Shown: positions 43,558 to 53,173 of the stretch, in pieces | Position numbering within the stretch: position 1 is the first letter of the stretch | Layout: each line of letters opens with the position of its first letter | Translations under genes and position numbers: made by a program | Source of the DNA: Bacillota bacterium | GTDB lineage: Bacteria; Bacillota; Clostridia; Oscillospirales; Ruminococcaceae | DNA: 64,000 bases | Assembly: GCA_023421245.1 (NCBI GenBank) | Contig: JAEZTV010000031.1 | Location: forward strand, 1 to 64,000 | Direction: 5' to 3' | The notes under the pieces: generated by a model | Seen by the model: the letters and a program-made list of their open reading frames with translations, nothing else | What the model was told of the DNA's origin: nothing | Databases searched by the model: none

Positions 43558-44898
43558 ATGGGGATGAAGTTTAACGGAAGATACTTAAATGGATTTGTGT
43601 CTGACCACGAATTTGCCGCATTAGAGGGGCAGATTAAGGATGCACATGAGAAGCTGCACAACAAAACGGGCCTTGGCAGCGATTTTCTGGGTTGGGTTAC
43701 ACTGCCCACCGACTACAACATGGTTGAATTCGAGCGTATTAAGAGAGCGGCTACGAGAATCCGGCAGAGCTCGCAGATTCTGATTGTTATTGGAATTGGC
43801 GGTTCTTATCTGGGTGCGCGGGCCGCTATTGAACTTTTACGGTCTCCTTTCTACAACAACCTGCAAAAGGAGACCCCCGAAATCTACTTTGCCGGTAATA
43901 ACATCAGCCCCACTTATTTAAACGAGCTGCTTTGCATCTGCGAGGGCAAGGATATTTCGGTCAACATTATCTCCAAATCGGGTACGACTACCGAACCCGC
44001 ACTTGCGTTTCGCGTGTTTCGGGAGCTGCTCGAGAAAAAATACGGCAAACAGGGCGCGCGTGAGCGCATCTACTGCACCACCGATGCTGCGCGCGGCACA
44101 CTCAAAGAGCTTTGTAATCGCGAAGGCTACGAAACGTTTGTTATCCCCGACGATGTGGGTGGGCGCTTTTCGGTACTTACCGCTGTCGGCCTTTTGCCTA
44201 TTGCAGTGAGCGGTGCCGGTATAGATGCAATCATGAACGGAGCGCGACAGGCACAGGAAGAGCTTGGCGTCTGCGACCTTCAAACAAACGGCTGTTACCG
44301 TTACGCAGCAGCACGCAACATACTCTACCGCAAAGGCAAGGCGGTAGAACTGCTCGTCAGCTACGAACCCGCATTTGCCATGATGGCGGAGTGGTTTAAA
44401 CAGCTTTTTGGCGAAAGCGAAGGCAAAGACCATAAGGGTTTATTCCCCGCATCGGTAATCTTCTCTACCGATCTGCATTCGATGGGCCAGTACGTGCAGG
44501 ATGGCGCGCGGCTGATGTTTGAGACTGTAGTGCATATTAATAAGCCAAAACAGGATTTATTTGTGAAATCTGACCCCGAAAACTTTGACGGGCTTAACTT
44601 TCTTTCCGAGCAGAACATGAGTATAGTTAACCAGAAGGCGTTTGAGGGCACTGTGCTGGCACATACCGGCGGCGGTGTACCGAATATTCTTCTTGAGCTG
44701 CCCGAAATCAATGAGCAGGAGTTTGGCTATATGGTGTATTTCTTTGAAAAGGCATGCGCCATCTCCGGCTATCTGCTTGGCGTTAACCCGTTTGATCAGC
44801 CCGGTGTGGAAAGCTACAAGGTAAACATGTTCGCGCTGCTCGGCAAACCCGGCTATGAGAGCCAAAAGGCGTACCTGGAGTCACAGCTAAACGGCTGA
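43558..44898 (+). CDS. pgi: Glucose-6-phosphate isomerase
   Basis: 446 residues, the Bacillus/Clostridium form. Interconverts glucose-6-phosphate and fructose-6-phosphate. Seen: [18 protein letters not shown] near residue 80, [16 protein letters not shown] near residue 140, the PGI signature region [17 protein letters not shown] near residue 200, and the C-terminal [16 protein letters not shown] with the catalytic Lys. ATG 43558 is chosen because GGGGGGA ends 7 bases upstream; the frame is open earlier to 43519 without a better site. Own promoter at 43432-43460. Confidence 0.96.
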   Translation: MGMKFNGRYLNGFVSDHEFAALEGQIKDAHEKLHNKTGLGSDFLGWVTLPTDYNMVEFERIKRAATRIRQSSQILIVIGIGGSYLGARAAIELLRSPFYNNLQKETPEIYFAGNNISPTYLNELLCICEGKDISVNIISKSGTTTEPALAFRVFRELLEKKYGKQGARERIYCTTDAARGTLKELCNREGYETFVIPDDVGGRFSVLTAVGLLPIAVSGAGIDAIMNGARQAQEELGVCDLQTNGCYRYAAARNILYRKGKAVELLVSYEPAFAMMAEWFKQLFGESEGKDHKGLFPASVIFSTDLHSMGQYVQDGARLMFETVVHINKPKQDLFVKSDPENFDGLNFLSEQNMSIVNQKAFEGTVLAHTGGGVPNILLELPEINEQEFGYMVYFFEKACAISGYLLGVNPFDQPGVESYKVNMFALLGKPGYESQKAYLESQLNG

Positions 44899-44958
44899 AG
44901 CATCTGCCGGTAACCCCTGCAGATGACAGAATACTAAATTTTTCAGGGAGGTATTCTT

Positions 44959-45366
44959 ATGATAAAACTGATTGTTGGGCACAAAGGTTCCGGCAAGACC
45001 AAAACGCTGATTGAACAAATCAATCAAACCGCAAAAACCGCAAAGGGCAATATCGTGTGTGTTGAAAAGGCGATGAAGCTTACCTATGACATTGACAGCA
45101 GTGTTCGGCTGATCGATATCGATTTATACAACGTTTCAGGGTATGACGCATTCTACGGCTTTGTTGCGGGCCTTTATGCCAGCAACTATGACCTTACCGA
45201 TGTGTACGTAGACGGCATACTTAAGATTGGCGGCAGAAACCTTGAAGAGCTTGGCGCAACTTTTGACAGGCTCGAGGTTCTCAACCAAAAGAATGAGGTT
45301 AACATGGTGTTTACCGTATCCTGCAATCTTGAAGACCTTCCCGACAGCGTAAAGAAGTATCTCTAA
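44959..45366 (+). CDS. Small P-loop NTPase-like protein
   Basis: 135 residues. Walker A VGHKGSGKTKTLIEQI at residues 6-21; a possible Walker B in VYVDGILKIGG near residue 90. The rest matches no family I know; similar proteins occur in Clostridia as hypothetical ATP-binding proteins. No DNA-binding motif. It starts 60 bases after pgi with GGGAGG upstream of ATG 44959 and may share the pgi transcript. A GC-rich inverted repeat lies between it and the M13 peptidase gene. Confidence 0.75.
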   Translation: MIKLIVGHKGSGKTKTLIEQINQTAKTAKGNIVCVEKAMKLTYDIDSSVRLIDIDLYNVSGYDAFYGFVAGLYASNYDLTDVYVDGILKIGGRNLEELGATFDRLEVLNQKNEVNMVFTVSCNLEDLPDSVKKYL

Positions 45367-45491
45367 CGCTTGCAAAACTAAAATAATATGCGCCGCCGCG
45401 GGCAGCAACGGTTGTTGCGTGTTTTGCGGCGGCACTTTCGTGTATATCTTGCCTTGGCAAAACATAGCATTTGGTTAAAGGGGATGGATTT

Positions 45492-47540
45492 GTGCGGATT
45501 CGATACATAAAAAAACTTTTGCCCGCCGTCGCGGTTCTGGCGGCATTTCTACTGTTGCTTAGCGGTTGCTTTGGCCGGGTTTTAGGCCCCTTGTTGGACG
45601 AGGTGCAAGAGCGTATCGGAAATGGCAGCACAGCGGGAAGCAGCGAGCTTGCGGATGATTATTATCAGGCGATAAACGGTGCTTGGATTAACAAAGCTAC
45701 CATCGGCAGCGGGGTGCCTGCGATCGACAGCTTTACCGAGGTATCGATGCAGACGACAACCGATCTGCTCGCTATTTTAATGGAACTTGGCGACAAGGCA
45801 CCTGCCTACTCCGAGCAAAGCGATGAGCGGCTGCTGGCTGATTTCTACAACAATGCAATGGATTATGAGCGCAGAGATCAGGACGGAATTGCCCCGATAC
45901 AGCCGTTTCTCGATGCCATAACCTCGGCAGACAGTCTTACACAGCTGACCGATGCGCTGGTTATGATGGACAACGCCGGTATCGGCAGCTTTGTTACCTG
46001 GGATGTAAGCGCAGATCTTTACGACAGCACCACAAACGCACTCTATGTTTCGGTGGCATATATCGGCCTGCCGCAAAAAGAATATTACCACGATACCGAC
46101 TCTCAGTCGGTAATGGTACGTACCGCATATATCAAATACCTGACAGCACTCTTTGAACAGGTTCCGCAGTATGCCGGCACCGCACAGAAGGCCGCACAAT
46201 CGGTACTTGATTTTGAAACGGAGCTTACAGAGTCATTTTGGAGCGCCGAAGAATGGAATACGATCAGTAACATTTACAACCCGATGAGCCTTGACGAGAT
46301 TGCGTCCGCAATGGGCATTTTCGATACACGTCGTTTTTACCAAAGCACCGGTATTGCGGATGCAAGCCGCTATATCGTTCATTGCCCGCAGTATCTTGGT
46401 AAGGTAGGGGAGCTGTATACGGAATCAAACCTTGGCCAGCTTAAGCAATATGCCGTTGCAATGGTATTATCGCAGGCCTCCAGCTACCTCACACGCGAGC
46501 TTGAGACGATACAAACCGAGTTTGACAATGCCATCAATGGTTCGGCCGGCAGCCTGATGGATATTGAAAAAGCCTATAACACCGTAAACAACTATATGGG
46601 CGAATTACTCAGCCGCATCTATGCCGAGCAGTTGTTCGGCGAGCAGGCAAAGGCCGAGGTTGAGCAGATGGCAAGGCTAATTATCGCAACCTACGAGCAG
46701 CGCATCCGCAACCTTGATTGGATGAGTGAAGCGACAAAAGACAGTGCAATTAAAAAACTTGACGCCATGAACATAAAGATTGGCTACCCCGACGCTTGGG
46801 AAGACTATTCGGCGGTTGCTATTCGCTCTTACGATGCGGGCGGCAGCCTGTACGGCAACATCATGAGCCTATATTCCCACCTGTGTCAGCAGTCGCTTGC
46901 TAAGATTGGCCAGCCCGTAGACCGCGGCCAGTGGCAGATGTACAGCCACACCGTAAATGCATACTATTCCCCCACGGGCAATGAGATTGTTTTTCCGGCC
47001 GGTATCCTGCAGCCTCCGTTTTTTGACCCTGGCGCCTCTTTGGAGGAGAATCTCGGCGGGATTGGGTCTATCATAGCACATGAGATTTCGCACGCGTTTG
47101 ACGACACCGGAGCACTGTTTGATGAGAACGGCAACTACACAGATTGGTGGACTGAAGCGGATCTTGCCGCCTATCAGGATAAAACATATAGCTTAGTGAG
47201 ACAGTATGAGGAGATTGAGGTAACAAGCGGCGAGTATATTAATGGAACGCTTACACTTGGTGAGAACATCGCCGATTTGGGAGGACTTGCCTGTGTGGTA
47301 CAGGTGGCAAAGGAACAGGGAGGTAATCTTGATCTGCTGTTTCGCTCCTATGCACGCGCATGGCGGTCCAAATCAACGCCCGAGTATACCTCTTATTTGC
47401 TGAAGGTTGATACCCATTCACCGGATAAATACCGTGTGAATCAGGTGCTCAAAAATATTGATGAATTCTATGAGGTATACAAAGTTGCAGAAAGCGACGG
47501 TATGTATCTTGCACCCGAAGAGCGGGTACGCATATGGTAG
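45492..47540 (+). CDS. pepO: M13-family metallopeptidase (PepO/neprilysin-like) lipoprotein
   Basis: 682 residues. Extracytoplasmic zinc endopeptidase for small peptides. Signal peptide with lipobox LLLLSGC (Cys near residue 26). Peptidase_M13_N spans roughly 55-440 and the catalytic domain follows: zinc motif IIAHEISHAFDDTGALFDE (HExxH) and the downstream ligand Glu in LTLGENIADLGGLA; the C-terminal YRVNQVLKN carries the family's conserved end. Start is GTG 45492 with AAGGGG 8 bases upstream; a TTG 7 codons earlier lacks a site. Membrane-anchored by its lipidated N-terminus. Substrate unknown. Confidence 0.92.
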   Translation: MRIRYIKKLLPAVAVLAAFLLLLSGCFGRVLGPLLDEVQERIGNGSTAGSSELADDYYQAINGAWINKATIGSGVPAIDSFTEVSMQTTTDLLAILMELGDKAPAYSEQSDERLLADFYNNAMDYERRDQDGIAPIQPFLDAITSADSLTQLTDALVMMDNAGIGSFVTWDVSADLYDSTTNALYVSVAYIGLPQKEYYHDTDSQSVMVRTAYIKYLTALFEQVPQYAGTAQKAAQSVLDFETELTESFWSAEEWNTISNIYNPMSLDEIASAMGIFDTRRFYQSTGIADASRYIVHCPQYLGKVGELYTESNLGQLKQYAVAMVLSQASSYLTRELETIQTEFDNAINGSAGSLMDIEKAYNTVNNYMGELLSRIYAEQLFGEQAKAEVEQMARLIIATYEQRIRNLDWMSEATKDSAIKKLDAMNIKIGYPDAWEDYSAVAIRSYDAGGSLYGNIMSLYSHLCQQSLAKIGQPVDRGQWQMYSHTVNAYYSPTGNEIVFPAGILQPPFFDPGASLEENLGGIGSIIAHEISHAFDDTGALFDENGNYTDWWTEADLAAYQDKTYSLVRQYEEIEVTSGEYINGTLTLGENIADLGGLACVVQVAKEQGGNLDLLFRSYARAWRSKSTPEYTSYLLKVDTHSPDKYRVNQVLKNIDEFYEVYKVAESDGMYLAPEERVRIW

Positions 47541-47558
47541 CGTGCAGCGATATTTCAC

Positions 47559-47587
47559 TTGATATATTTGACCAAATATGAGATAAT
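47559..47587 (+). promoter_or_regulatory. Promoter of the AIM24-family gene
   Basis: TTGATA (47559-47564), 17-base spacer, GATAAT (47582-47587). Confidence 0.55.
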
Positions 47588-47626
47588 TCCCATATGTTAA
47601 AACAACAAGAAAAATGAGGTGTAATA

Positions 47627-48310
47627 ATGACTTATGAAATCTTTGGCGGCAATCTGCCCGCTGTAACCATCCGCCTTGCGCAGGGAGAGAGCATCTATAC
47701 CGAATCGGGCGGTTTGTCCTGGATGACCGACAGTATCGCGATGGAAACCAATATGAAGGGCGGATTCATGAAAGGCCTTGGCAGAATGCTGTCAGGTGAA
47801 TCGCTGTTTATGGCCACTTTCACCGCAATCGCACCCAATCAGGAGATTACCATTGCGTCGTCCTTCCCCGGTGCGATTGAGGTTCTAGAGCTCTCGCCGG
47901 GCCGGGAGTACATATGTCAAAAGGGCGCCTTTTTGTGCGCGCAGCCGCAGGTCGAACGTACAACTGAGATAACCAGAGGCGTTGCAAGCGGCATGTTTGG
48001 GGGCGAGGGCTTTATTATGCAGCGTCTCAAAGGCAGCGGCTATGCGTTTTTAGAGATTGACGGGTCGTTGCAAAAGGTTACACTTGCCCCGGGCCAGAGA
48101 CTAAAGGTTGATACCGGCCACGTAGCTGCATTTGAAGCGACGATGGGGTATACGGTGGAGACGGTCAAGGGTTTTAAAAACATCCTGTTCGGCGGTGAAG
48201 GGTTGTTCTTAACAGTTTTGCAAGGCCCGGGTACCGCTTACCTGCAAACCATGACCATGCCGGGCTTTGCAGGCAGAATCGTGCCCTATCTTCCTAAAAG
48301 CAGTAACTAG
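47627..48310 (+). CDS. AIM24/TIGR00266 family protein
   Basis: 227 residues, all-beta. Seen: an N-terminal ESIYTESGGLSWMTDSI and repeated glycine-rich strands with GESLFMATFTA, SSFPGAIEVLEL and GGEGLFLTVLQGPGTAYLQT, the typical AIM24 fold (double-stranded beta-helix). Function in bacteria is unclear; a role in stress response or protein binding has been suggested for relatives, without a clear mechanism. GAGGTG precedes ATG 47627. It has its own promoter and is followed 113 bases later by a response regulator. Confidence 0.9.
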   Translation: MTYEIFGGNLPAVTIRLAQGESIYTESGGLSWMTDSIAMETNMKGGFMKGLGRMLSGESLFMATFTAIAPNQEITIASSFPGAIEVLELSPGREYICQKGAFLCAQPQVERTTEITRGVASGMFGGEGFIMQRLKGSGYAFLEIDGSLQKVTLAPGQRLKVDTGHVAAFEATMGYTVETVKGFKNILFGGEGLFLTVLQGPGTAYLQTMTMPGFAGRIVPYLPKSSN

Positions 48311-48422
48311 TATTGCGGGTAAGAATAGCCCCCTTATTGCCTGATAAACAGTTACCCGCGGTAAGCTGTTTAAATACAGAGATGCCTATGAATATGTCGG
48401 CGCAGGGCAGGTGAAAGCAGGT

Positions 48423-49154
48423 ATGACGACTGTAATCTGCTGCGATTGCAACGAGCAGCATCGATCAGAGCTTGTAGAACTGCTTGAATGTTTTACATGG
48501 GCGGATAAGCTTAATGTTCTTTCTGTCGCAGAGCCTCAGCAGCTACTTTCCGCTGCCTGCGAACAGACGGATATTGTAATTTGCGACATTATTTTAGAGG
48601 ACCAAAGCGGCATTGCGGTTGCCAGAGAGATCAAGAAAAGGTTCCCTCATGTTTGCATCATCTTTTTCTCCAATCTTTTAACCTATTGTGAGGAAATCTA
48701 TGCCGTTGAGCACATTGCGTTTATCCGTAAGCCGATTACAAAAAGCAAGTTGGAGGCAGCACTACTCAGGGGAATATCTCGGCGCGAAAGAGAAAAAGAC
48801 AGCTATGTATTTGTGCGGAGCAAGAATCTTTCCACTACGGTAGCACTTGCAGATATTCTGTATCTTGAATTTTCAAAAAAGCAGATTAATGTGATTACCG
48901 ATGAAAATTTCTATTCCGTTTTAGGCAAGCCGGACGGCATCCTCGCGCGCCTTGACCACCGATTCTTGCAGTGTGCGGAGAGTTGCTATGTTAATATGGA
49001 GAAGGTCGGATCACTTGATAAATCCACGATAACGCTGTTCGACGGCACGGCTCTGCCGCTTGAGCGCAGCTTTTATGCCGCTGCCAGAAAGGTTTACATA
49101 AATTTCTTGAATGCGCGCGATTTGTCAAACGCTAAGCCCGGTATCCGCACCTGA
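48423..49154 (+). CDS. LytTR-type response regulator, orphan
   Basis: 243 residues. Receiver domain with acceptor Asp in DIVICDIILEDQSGIAVA, the Thr/Ser-Lys region IAFIRKPITKSKLEAA, then a C-terminal LytTR domain (from about residue 130: YVFVRSKNLSTTVALADILYLEF; FLQCAESCYVNMEKV). Such regulators (AgrA/VirR type) bind paired direct repeats. No histidine kinase gene is next to it. ATG 48423 is chosen because AGGTGA lies 8-9 bases upstream; GTG 48411 in frame is an alternative. Ends at a perfect bidirectional terminator. Confidence 0.9.
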   Translation: MTTVICCDCNEQHRSELVELLECFTWADKLNVLSVAEPQQLLSAACEQTDIVICDIILEDQSGIAVAREIKKRFPHVCIIFFSNLLTYCEEIYAVEHIAFIRKPITKSKLEAALLRGISRREREKDSYVFVRSKNLSTTVALADILYLEFSKKQINVITDENFYSVLGKPDGILARLDHRFLQCAESCYVNMEKVGSLDKSTITLFDGTALPLERSFYAAARKVYINFLNARDLSNAKPGIRT

Positions 49155-49197
49155 AGCGAAAGGCCGATTATGCTTGCGTGCCTAAGTTAATTTATTA

Positions 49198-49231
49198 AAG
49201 CCGCATCTCGTAACACTGCGAGATGCGGCTT
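49198..49231. terminator. Bidirectional terminator
   Basis: AAGCCGCATCTCG (49198-49210) and CGAGATGCGGCTT (49219-49231), with T-rich flanks. Confidence 0.8.
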
Positions 49232-49245
49232 TGCGTATTTGCATA

Positions 49246-50214
49246 TTACAGCTGTGATGCAAAAATCGAGAAAATAATGTCGCCCGACTGCGGCAAATAT
49301 TCATGTCCGTAATCGGGATATAGGATCATCTCTTTCTCACAGTTTAAATTATTGTATATGGCAAACTGCGTAGAAGGCGGGCAGATTAAATCTGAGAGTG
49401 CAGTAAACATAACAACCTTTGATCTGATGCGGCTTGCGTGGTTGTGCAGGTCAATATATCCAAGCCGCGTAAAGACCCTGTCCTCCTGCTTATGCAACGG
49501 GTCACGATGCCGGAAGTAGCGTTTAATCTCAGAATAGGCGCTCAGGTCAATGTCGGTCGACTCCCATACATGCCGGAAGTCGGAAAGAAATGGGTACCCC
49601 GAGCATGCAAGCTTAATGCGCGGTTCAAGGCTTGCGCACGCAAGCGTTAATGCGCCGCCCTGCGAAAAGCCGGTAGCACCTACACGGGCTTCATCTATGT
49701 AATCAAACGACATTATAATACGAGCAAGCTGTACGGTATCCAAAAATGCGTTTCGGTAAAAAAGCTTGTGGGGGTTAGGGTCATCCAGACCTTTGACAAT
49801 ATGCCCTTCCAGCGAATTACCCCCTACCGTAACAGCGTCATCCGAAAGGCCGCCCTGGCCGCGGGTATCAAGTGCCGCAACCACAAAACCAAACTTTGCG
49901 TAATTTATCTTATCAATCCAATCACCGCTGTTTCCATGGTACCCGTGAAACATCAAAATGGCTGGGCAAGGGGTATCTGTCTTTACAGGCTTAACAAGCT
50001 TTGCGTGAAGTCTGGCACCGCCAACACCGGTAAAATACAGGTGATAGCATTCTACACCATCAGCTTCAAAGTTTGCGGGCTCCAGTATGTACGTCATACT
50101 TTGCGCATCAAGCTCAGCGAGTGCTTCTGCCCAGTATGCGGAGAAATCCTTCGGTTTTTCATTGGTTCCTTTGTACTTTTTTAGTTCCTTTAGCGGCATA
50201 TCTACGATAGGCAT
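49246..50214 (-). CDS. Acetylxylan esterase-like alpha/beta hydrolase (CE7/AXE1 family)
   Basis: 322 residues. CE7-type deacetylase acting on acetylated oligosaccharides, possibly cephalosporin C. Seen: an N-terminal MPLKELKKYKGTNEKPKDF typical of the family, the oxyanion region MFHGYHGNSGDW, the nucleophile elbow GATGFSQGGALTLACASLEP near residue 180, the Asp in SDLICPPSTQ and the catalytic His in PDYGHEYLP. ATG 50214 with GGAG 8 bases upstream; the long upstream frame to 50295 is unlikely. Hexameric in known members and cytoplasmic (no signal peptide). Monocistronic. Confidence 0.93.
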   Translation of the reverse strand: MPIVDMPLKELKKYKGTNEKPKDFSAYWAEALAELDAQSMTYILEPANFEADGVECYHLYFTGVGGARLHAKLVKPVKTDTPCPAILMFHGYHGNSGDWIDKINYAKFGFVVAALDTRGQGGLSDDAVTVGGNSLEGHIVKGLDDPNPHKLFYRNAFLDTVQLARIIMSFDYIDEARVGATGFSQGGALTLACASLEPRIKLACSGYPFLSDFRHVWESTDIDLSAYSEIKRYFRHRDPLHKQEDRVFTRLGYIDLHNHASRIRSKVVMFTALSDLICPPSTQFAIYNNLNCEKEMILYPDYGHEYLPQSGDIIFSIFASQL

Positions 50215-50395
50215 ATTCACGTCTCCGTTTCTGCGTTGTTGTGCCGTTGCACTTAAACTGTTATCTATCGCACTGCGGACAAAAAATACTATCAATATAG
50301 AATAATATACATTATAATTAAGGAAGAAACAATATCATAATAGTTCGATTTCTATATCAATTTGTTTAAAATGTACCGGGGAAGGAGAGGGTTCT

Positions 50396-51478
50396 ATGAA
50401 ATCTGGTACGATAATTTCTGTGCTTATTACGTTCATGCTGATGATACTGTGCGGATGTATGCCGGAAAGCCCAGGTGTGACGCTTGGCAATCCCATTTCC
50501 TCCGGCCTCGATATTTCGTCACCCATGCAATCGTCATCGCTGCAAAGCAAGGAGGATTGGCTGCTTTCAGCTACCTACCGCGAAGTGGAATACTCCGCCT
50601 ATATGACGATGGAGCAATACGACAGGGTGTTTGGCTCAAGCGGTATGGTGCCAAGCACCCCTGTGCTCGCGCCCGACGGCGGCAGCATCCTATACTTCTA
50701 CCCAGCAGAGTTTGAAGAGGCAAGCGCGCTGTTTCGGTACGACCTTGCAACCGAAACGGCACAGCCCGTCCTGACACAGCAGGATATCGGCGCGTCGCAA
50801 TCCGTCAAATGGGTTGCATGGCAGGAGGATGGTGCGCTGCTGCTTGTTATCGGTTATCGTTATGGTACCATCTCGCCGGGCGGGGCGGTGTATCTGCTAA
50901 AGCCTGAGCAGGCCCCTGCGCTGCGGCTGCTGTACTCCACGCGCAAAGAAACCGAGCAGGTACTTACCGCGCAGTTACAGGATACAACGCTCACAATGAC
51001 GGTGGCGGTTTTTGATGCGGATTTTATGGAGTACGAGCAAACAGAGCGCGTTATACAGGTTAACCCGCGGCAAGCCCCAATCGCACAGCTTGGCGGTGTA
51101 CTGAACGTTCCGCAAAATTCTTTGGCGGTTATCTTTAATTATCCCACTGCGGAGCAGCTTGCGGCCTACCCGAACCTTGACGTGTATGAGCACGACACAA
51201 GCGGCGAGGAGCTGCTGCTTGTTCCGTCGCACGAGGGAACGCACATCCTGCTTGAAGAGATGGAATTTGACCAGACGCTTGAACAGTTTGTACCTTCTGC
51301 TGTGCGGTACGACAAGATGTCGCTTGCGGGTCAGGCCTTGCATATTAAAGCAGTACGTCCCGAGGGCGGCCCGCAGTTGCGCTTGACACTGACCTACGGG
51401 GATCATGCTGCGCAGTATTACATCACCTACAACGGCAAAGACGGCACACCCGAACGAGAAGATATTATGCATGAGTAA
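50396..51478 (+). CDS. Predicted lipoprotein of unknown function
   Basis: 360 residues. Signal peptide with lipobox MILCGC (Cys near residue 21). Behind it is a beta-rich domain whose repeats (VLAPDGGSILYFYPAEFEE and related) look like a beta-propeller or WD/PD40-type fold. No enzyme motif. GAAGGAGAGGG precedes ATG 50396. It is followed immediately by a TetR-type regulator but with a separate promoter. Surface or sensing function possible; unknown. Confidence 0.7.
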   Translation: MKSGTIISVLITFMLMILCGCMPESPGVTLGNPISSGLDISSPMQSSSLQSKEDWLLSATYREVEYSAYMTMEQYDRVFGSSGMVPSTPVLAPDGGSILYFYPAEFEEASALFRYDLATETAQPVLTQQDIGASQSVKWVAWQEDGALLLVIGYRYGTISPGGAVYLLKPEQAPALRLLYSTRKETEQVLTAQLQDTTLTMTVAVFDADFMEYEQTERVIQVNPRQAPIAQLGGVLNVPQNSLAVIFNYPTAEQLAAYPNLDVYEHDTSGEELLLVPSHEGTHILLEEMEFDQTLEQFVPSAVRYDKMSLAGQALHIKAVRPEGGPQLRLTLTYGDHAAQYYITYNGKDGTPEREDIMHE

Positions 51479-51573
51479 TAGTGCAAACAGAGCAATCCCA
51501 TTGCGCCCGCAAACAGATAATAAAGCTGTTTGCGGGCGTTTATGTACAACAACATAAAAATAAAAAACAATTG

Positions 51574-51602
51574 TTGACAAGTGAACGATTGTTAACTATA
51601 CT
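51574..51602 (+). promoter_or_regulatory. Promoter of the TetR-type regulator
   Basis: TTGACA (51574-51579), exactly 17 bases, TATACT (51597-51602): close to the sigma-A consensus. Confidence 0.75.
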
Positions 51603-51623
51603 AATGTTAACAGATGTTCACTT
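51579..51623. promoter_or_regulatory. TetR-type operator overlapping the -10 box
   Basis: Left arm AAGTGAACGATTGTTAAC (51579-51596) and right arm GTTAACAGATGTTCACTT (51606-51623) match at 16 of 18 positions when one is inverted, 9 bases apart, bracketing the -10 of the next gene. Fits autorepression by its own product. Confidence 0.75.
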
Positions 51624-51636
51624 AAAGGAGAACATA

Positions 51637-52263
51637 ATGAATACCAAGGAGCGTATATGGCGCGAAGCCCTGGGCCTATTCTCGCAGCGCGGGTACGAGG
51701 GGGTATCGGTGCGCGATATTGCGGCCGCCGTCGGGGTGCGTGAGAGCGCCTTGTACCGGCATTACCAAAACAAGCAGGAGATTTATGACCATATTTTGAT
51801 GCAATACGCGGAGCATATGATGCATTTCTTTATGCAGATGCAGCTTACCGGTGAGAGCGGTGCGTTTGTGGAAGGGGAGTATGCGGCAGATTTGTTTGGC
51901 AATATGGCGGAGCATGAAATTGGTGAAGCAGGCAGGCAAATTTTCCACTTCTTTTTCTGTGATGACCTCAGTGCAAAGGTTCGCAGAATGCTGACAATAG
52001 AGCAGTTTAAAAATAAGCAAACTGCGCAGCTGTTTCGAAAAATTTCGTTTGATGATGCCTTAAACTATCAGTCTAAGATATTTGAACAGATGATCTCCCG
52101 CGGTTTGTTTCGTCCGGCCGACCCGTATATTATGGCAGTGCATTTCGTGTCTCCTATTTTTTTAATGTTCTATAAGTTCGATGCGGATGATGAAGGCCTT
52201 GCTCAGGCGGAAGTGTTGGTTGTCGAACATATCAAACAGTTTAGCCGAATCTATGCCCCGTAA
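51637..52263 (+). CDS. TetR/AcrR-family transcriptional regulator
   Basis: 208 residues. N-terminal TetR helix-turn-helix: RIWREALGLFSQRGYEGVSV (residues 6-25) and RDIAAAVGVRESALYRHYQN (residues 26-45). The C-terminal ligand domain is all helical. ATG 51637 has AAAGGAG at 51624-51630. It precedes a flavodoxin-like gene by 48 bases, which it probably controls together with itself. Ligand unknown; redox-active aromatics are plausible given the neighbour. Confidence 0.92.
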   Translation: MNTKERIWREALGLFSQRGYEGVSVRDIAAAVGVRESALYRHYQNKQEIYDHILMQYAEHMMHFFMQMQLTGESGAFVEGEYAADLFGNMAEHEIGEAGRQIFHFFFCDDLSAKVRRMLTIEQFKNKQTAQLFRKISFDDALNYQSKIFEQMISRGLFRPADPYIMAVHFVSPIFLMFYKFDADDEGLAQAEVLVVEHIKQFSRIYAP

Positions 52264-52311
52264 AAACATCCGTAAAGCATAAATGCTATTTAGAAAGGAA
52301 TAGGGATTGCC

Positions 52312-53028
52312 ATGAAGCTTACCGTTATTCACGGCACCAATCGTCGTGAAAGTACATACCACTGCGCACACGAGTTGATTGATGCGGTACGAAATCTGGC
52401 CAAAGACGAACTGGAGGTGACCGAGTTTTTTCTGCCCATTGATGGCCCGTCGTTTTGCCGCGGCTGTTTCTCCTGCTTTCAAAACGGGGAGGATACCTGC
52501 CCTCACAGCGCGCAGGTTCAGCCGATTGCTGGCGCAATCAAGCAAGCGGATATCATTGTCCTTACCTCCTCGGTTTATGCGTTGGACGTTACCGGGCAGA
52601 TGAAAACACTGCTCGATCATCTGTGTTACATGTGGATATCGCACCGCCCAAGCCCTGAGATGTTTCGCAAGGTTGGCGTAACCATCTGTACCACCGCGGG
52701 CGCGGGGCTTTCGCATACCTCCAAAACTCTGGCACACAGCCTAAATTATTGGGGTCTGATTCGAGTGCATCGTTTTAGCAAAAGGGTTGCCGCAAGCTGT
52801 TGGGCAGAGGTTTCTGATAAAAAGAGGGGAGAAATATATAAAACGATGCAGCGGATTGCAGGCAAAGCGGTCAAGGGTGCCCAGCATGAAAAACGTTTGC
52901 AGCCCAGAGCGTTTACACGGTTCTTCTTTTTTATGATGAAGGGTATGATGAAAGGCAACACCTGGTGTAAACGCGACCACAACCATTGGAAAGAGCTCGG
53001 CTGGCTAGGCGGAGACTCGCCCTTTTAG
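52312..53028 (+). CDS. Flavodoxin-like NAD(P)H-dependent FMN reductase family protein
   Basis: 238 residues. Flavodoxin fold of the FMN reductase group: KLTVIHGTNRRESTYHCAHE at the N-terminus, CRGCFSCFQNGEDTC near residue 47 (CxxCxxC plus a further Cys), and DIIVLTSSVYALDVTGQM near residue 85. A cationic C-terminal helix pair (FFFMMKGMMKGNTWCKRDH) is unusual and could contact membrane or protein. GAAAGGAA precedes ATG 52312. Probably co-transcribed with the TetR gene. Detoxifying quinone or nitro reductase is possible; not proven. A terminator follows at 53048-53080. Confidence 0.85.
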   Translation: MKLTVIHGTNRRESTYHCAHELIDAVRNLAKDELEVTEFFLPIDGPSFCRGCFSCFQNGEDTCPHSAQVQPIAGAIKQADIIVLTSSVYALDVTGQMKTLLDHLCYMWISHRPSPEMFRKVGVTICTTAGAGLSHTSKTLAHSLNYWGLIRVHRFSKRVAASCWAEVSDKKRGEIYKTMQRIAGKAVKGAQHEKRLQPRAFTRFFFFMMKGMMKGNTWCKRDHNHWKELGWLGGDSPF

Positions 53029-53047
53029 AGCAAACCAGAACACCATT

Positions 53048-53080
53048 AACCCCAATCGCAATGCGCGGTTGGGGTTTTTG
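53048..53080 (+). terminator. Intrinsic terminator after the flavodoxin-like gene
   Basis: AACCCCAATCGC (53048-53059) and GCGGTTGGGGTT (53065-53076), followed by TTT. The following 90 bases hold no gene. Confidence 0.8.
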
Positions 53081-53173
53081 CGTTTCTCCCCGATTTGCCG
53101 CTGCCAATGCAAAAGCCGAACACAACCTGATGCGGATTAATATAATAGGTTGTAAAGCAAACGAGGTGACCAA

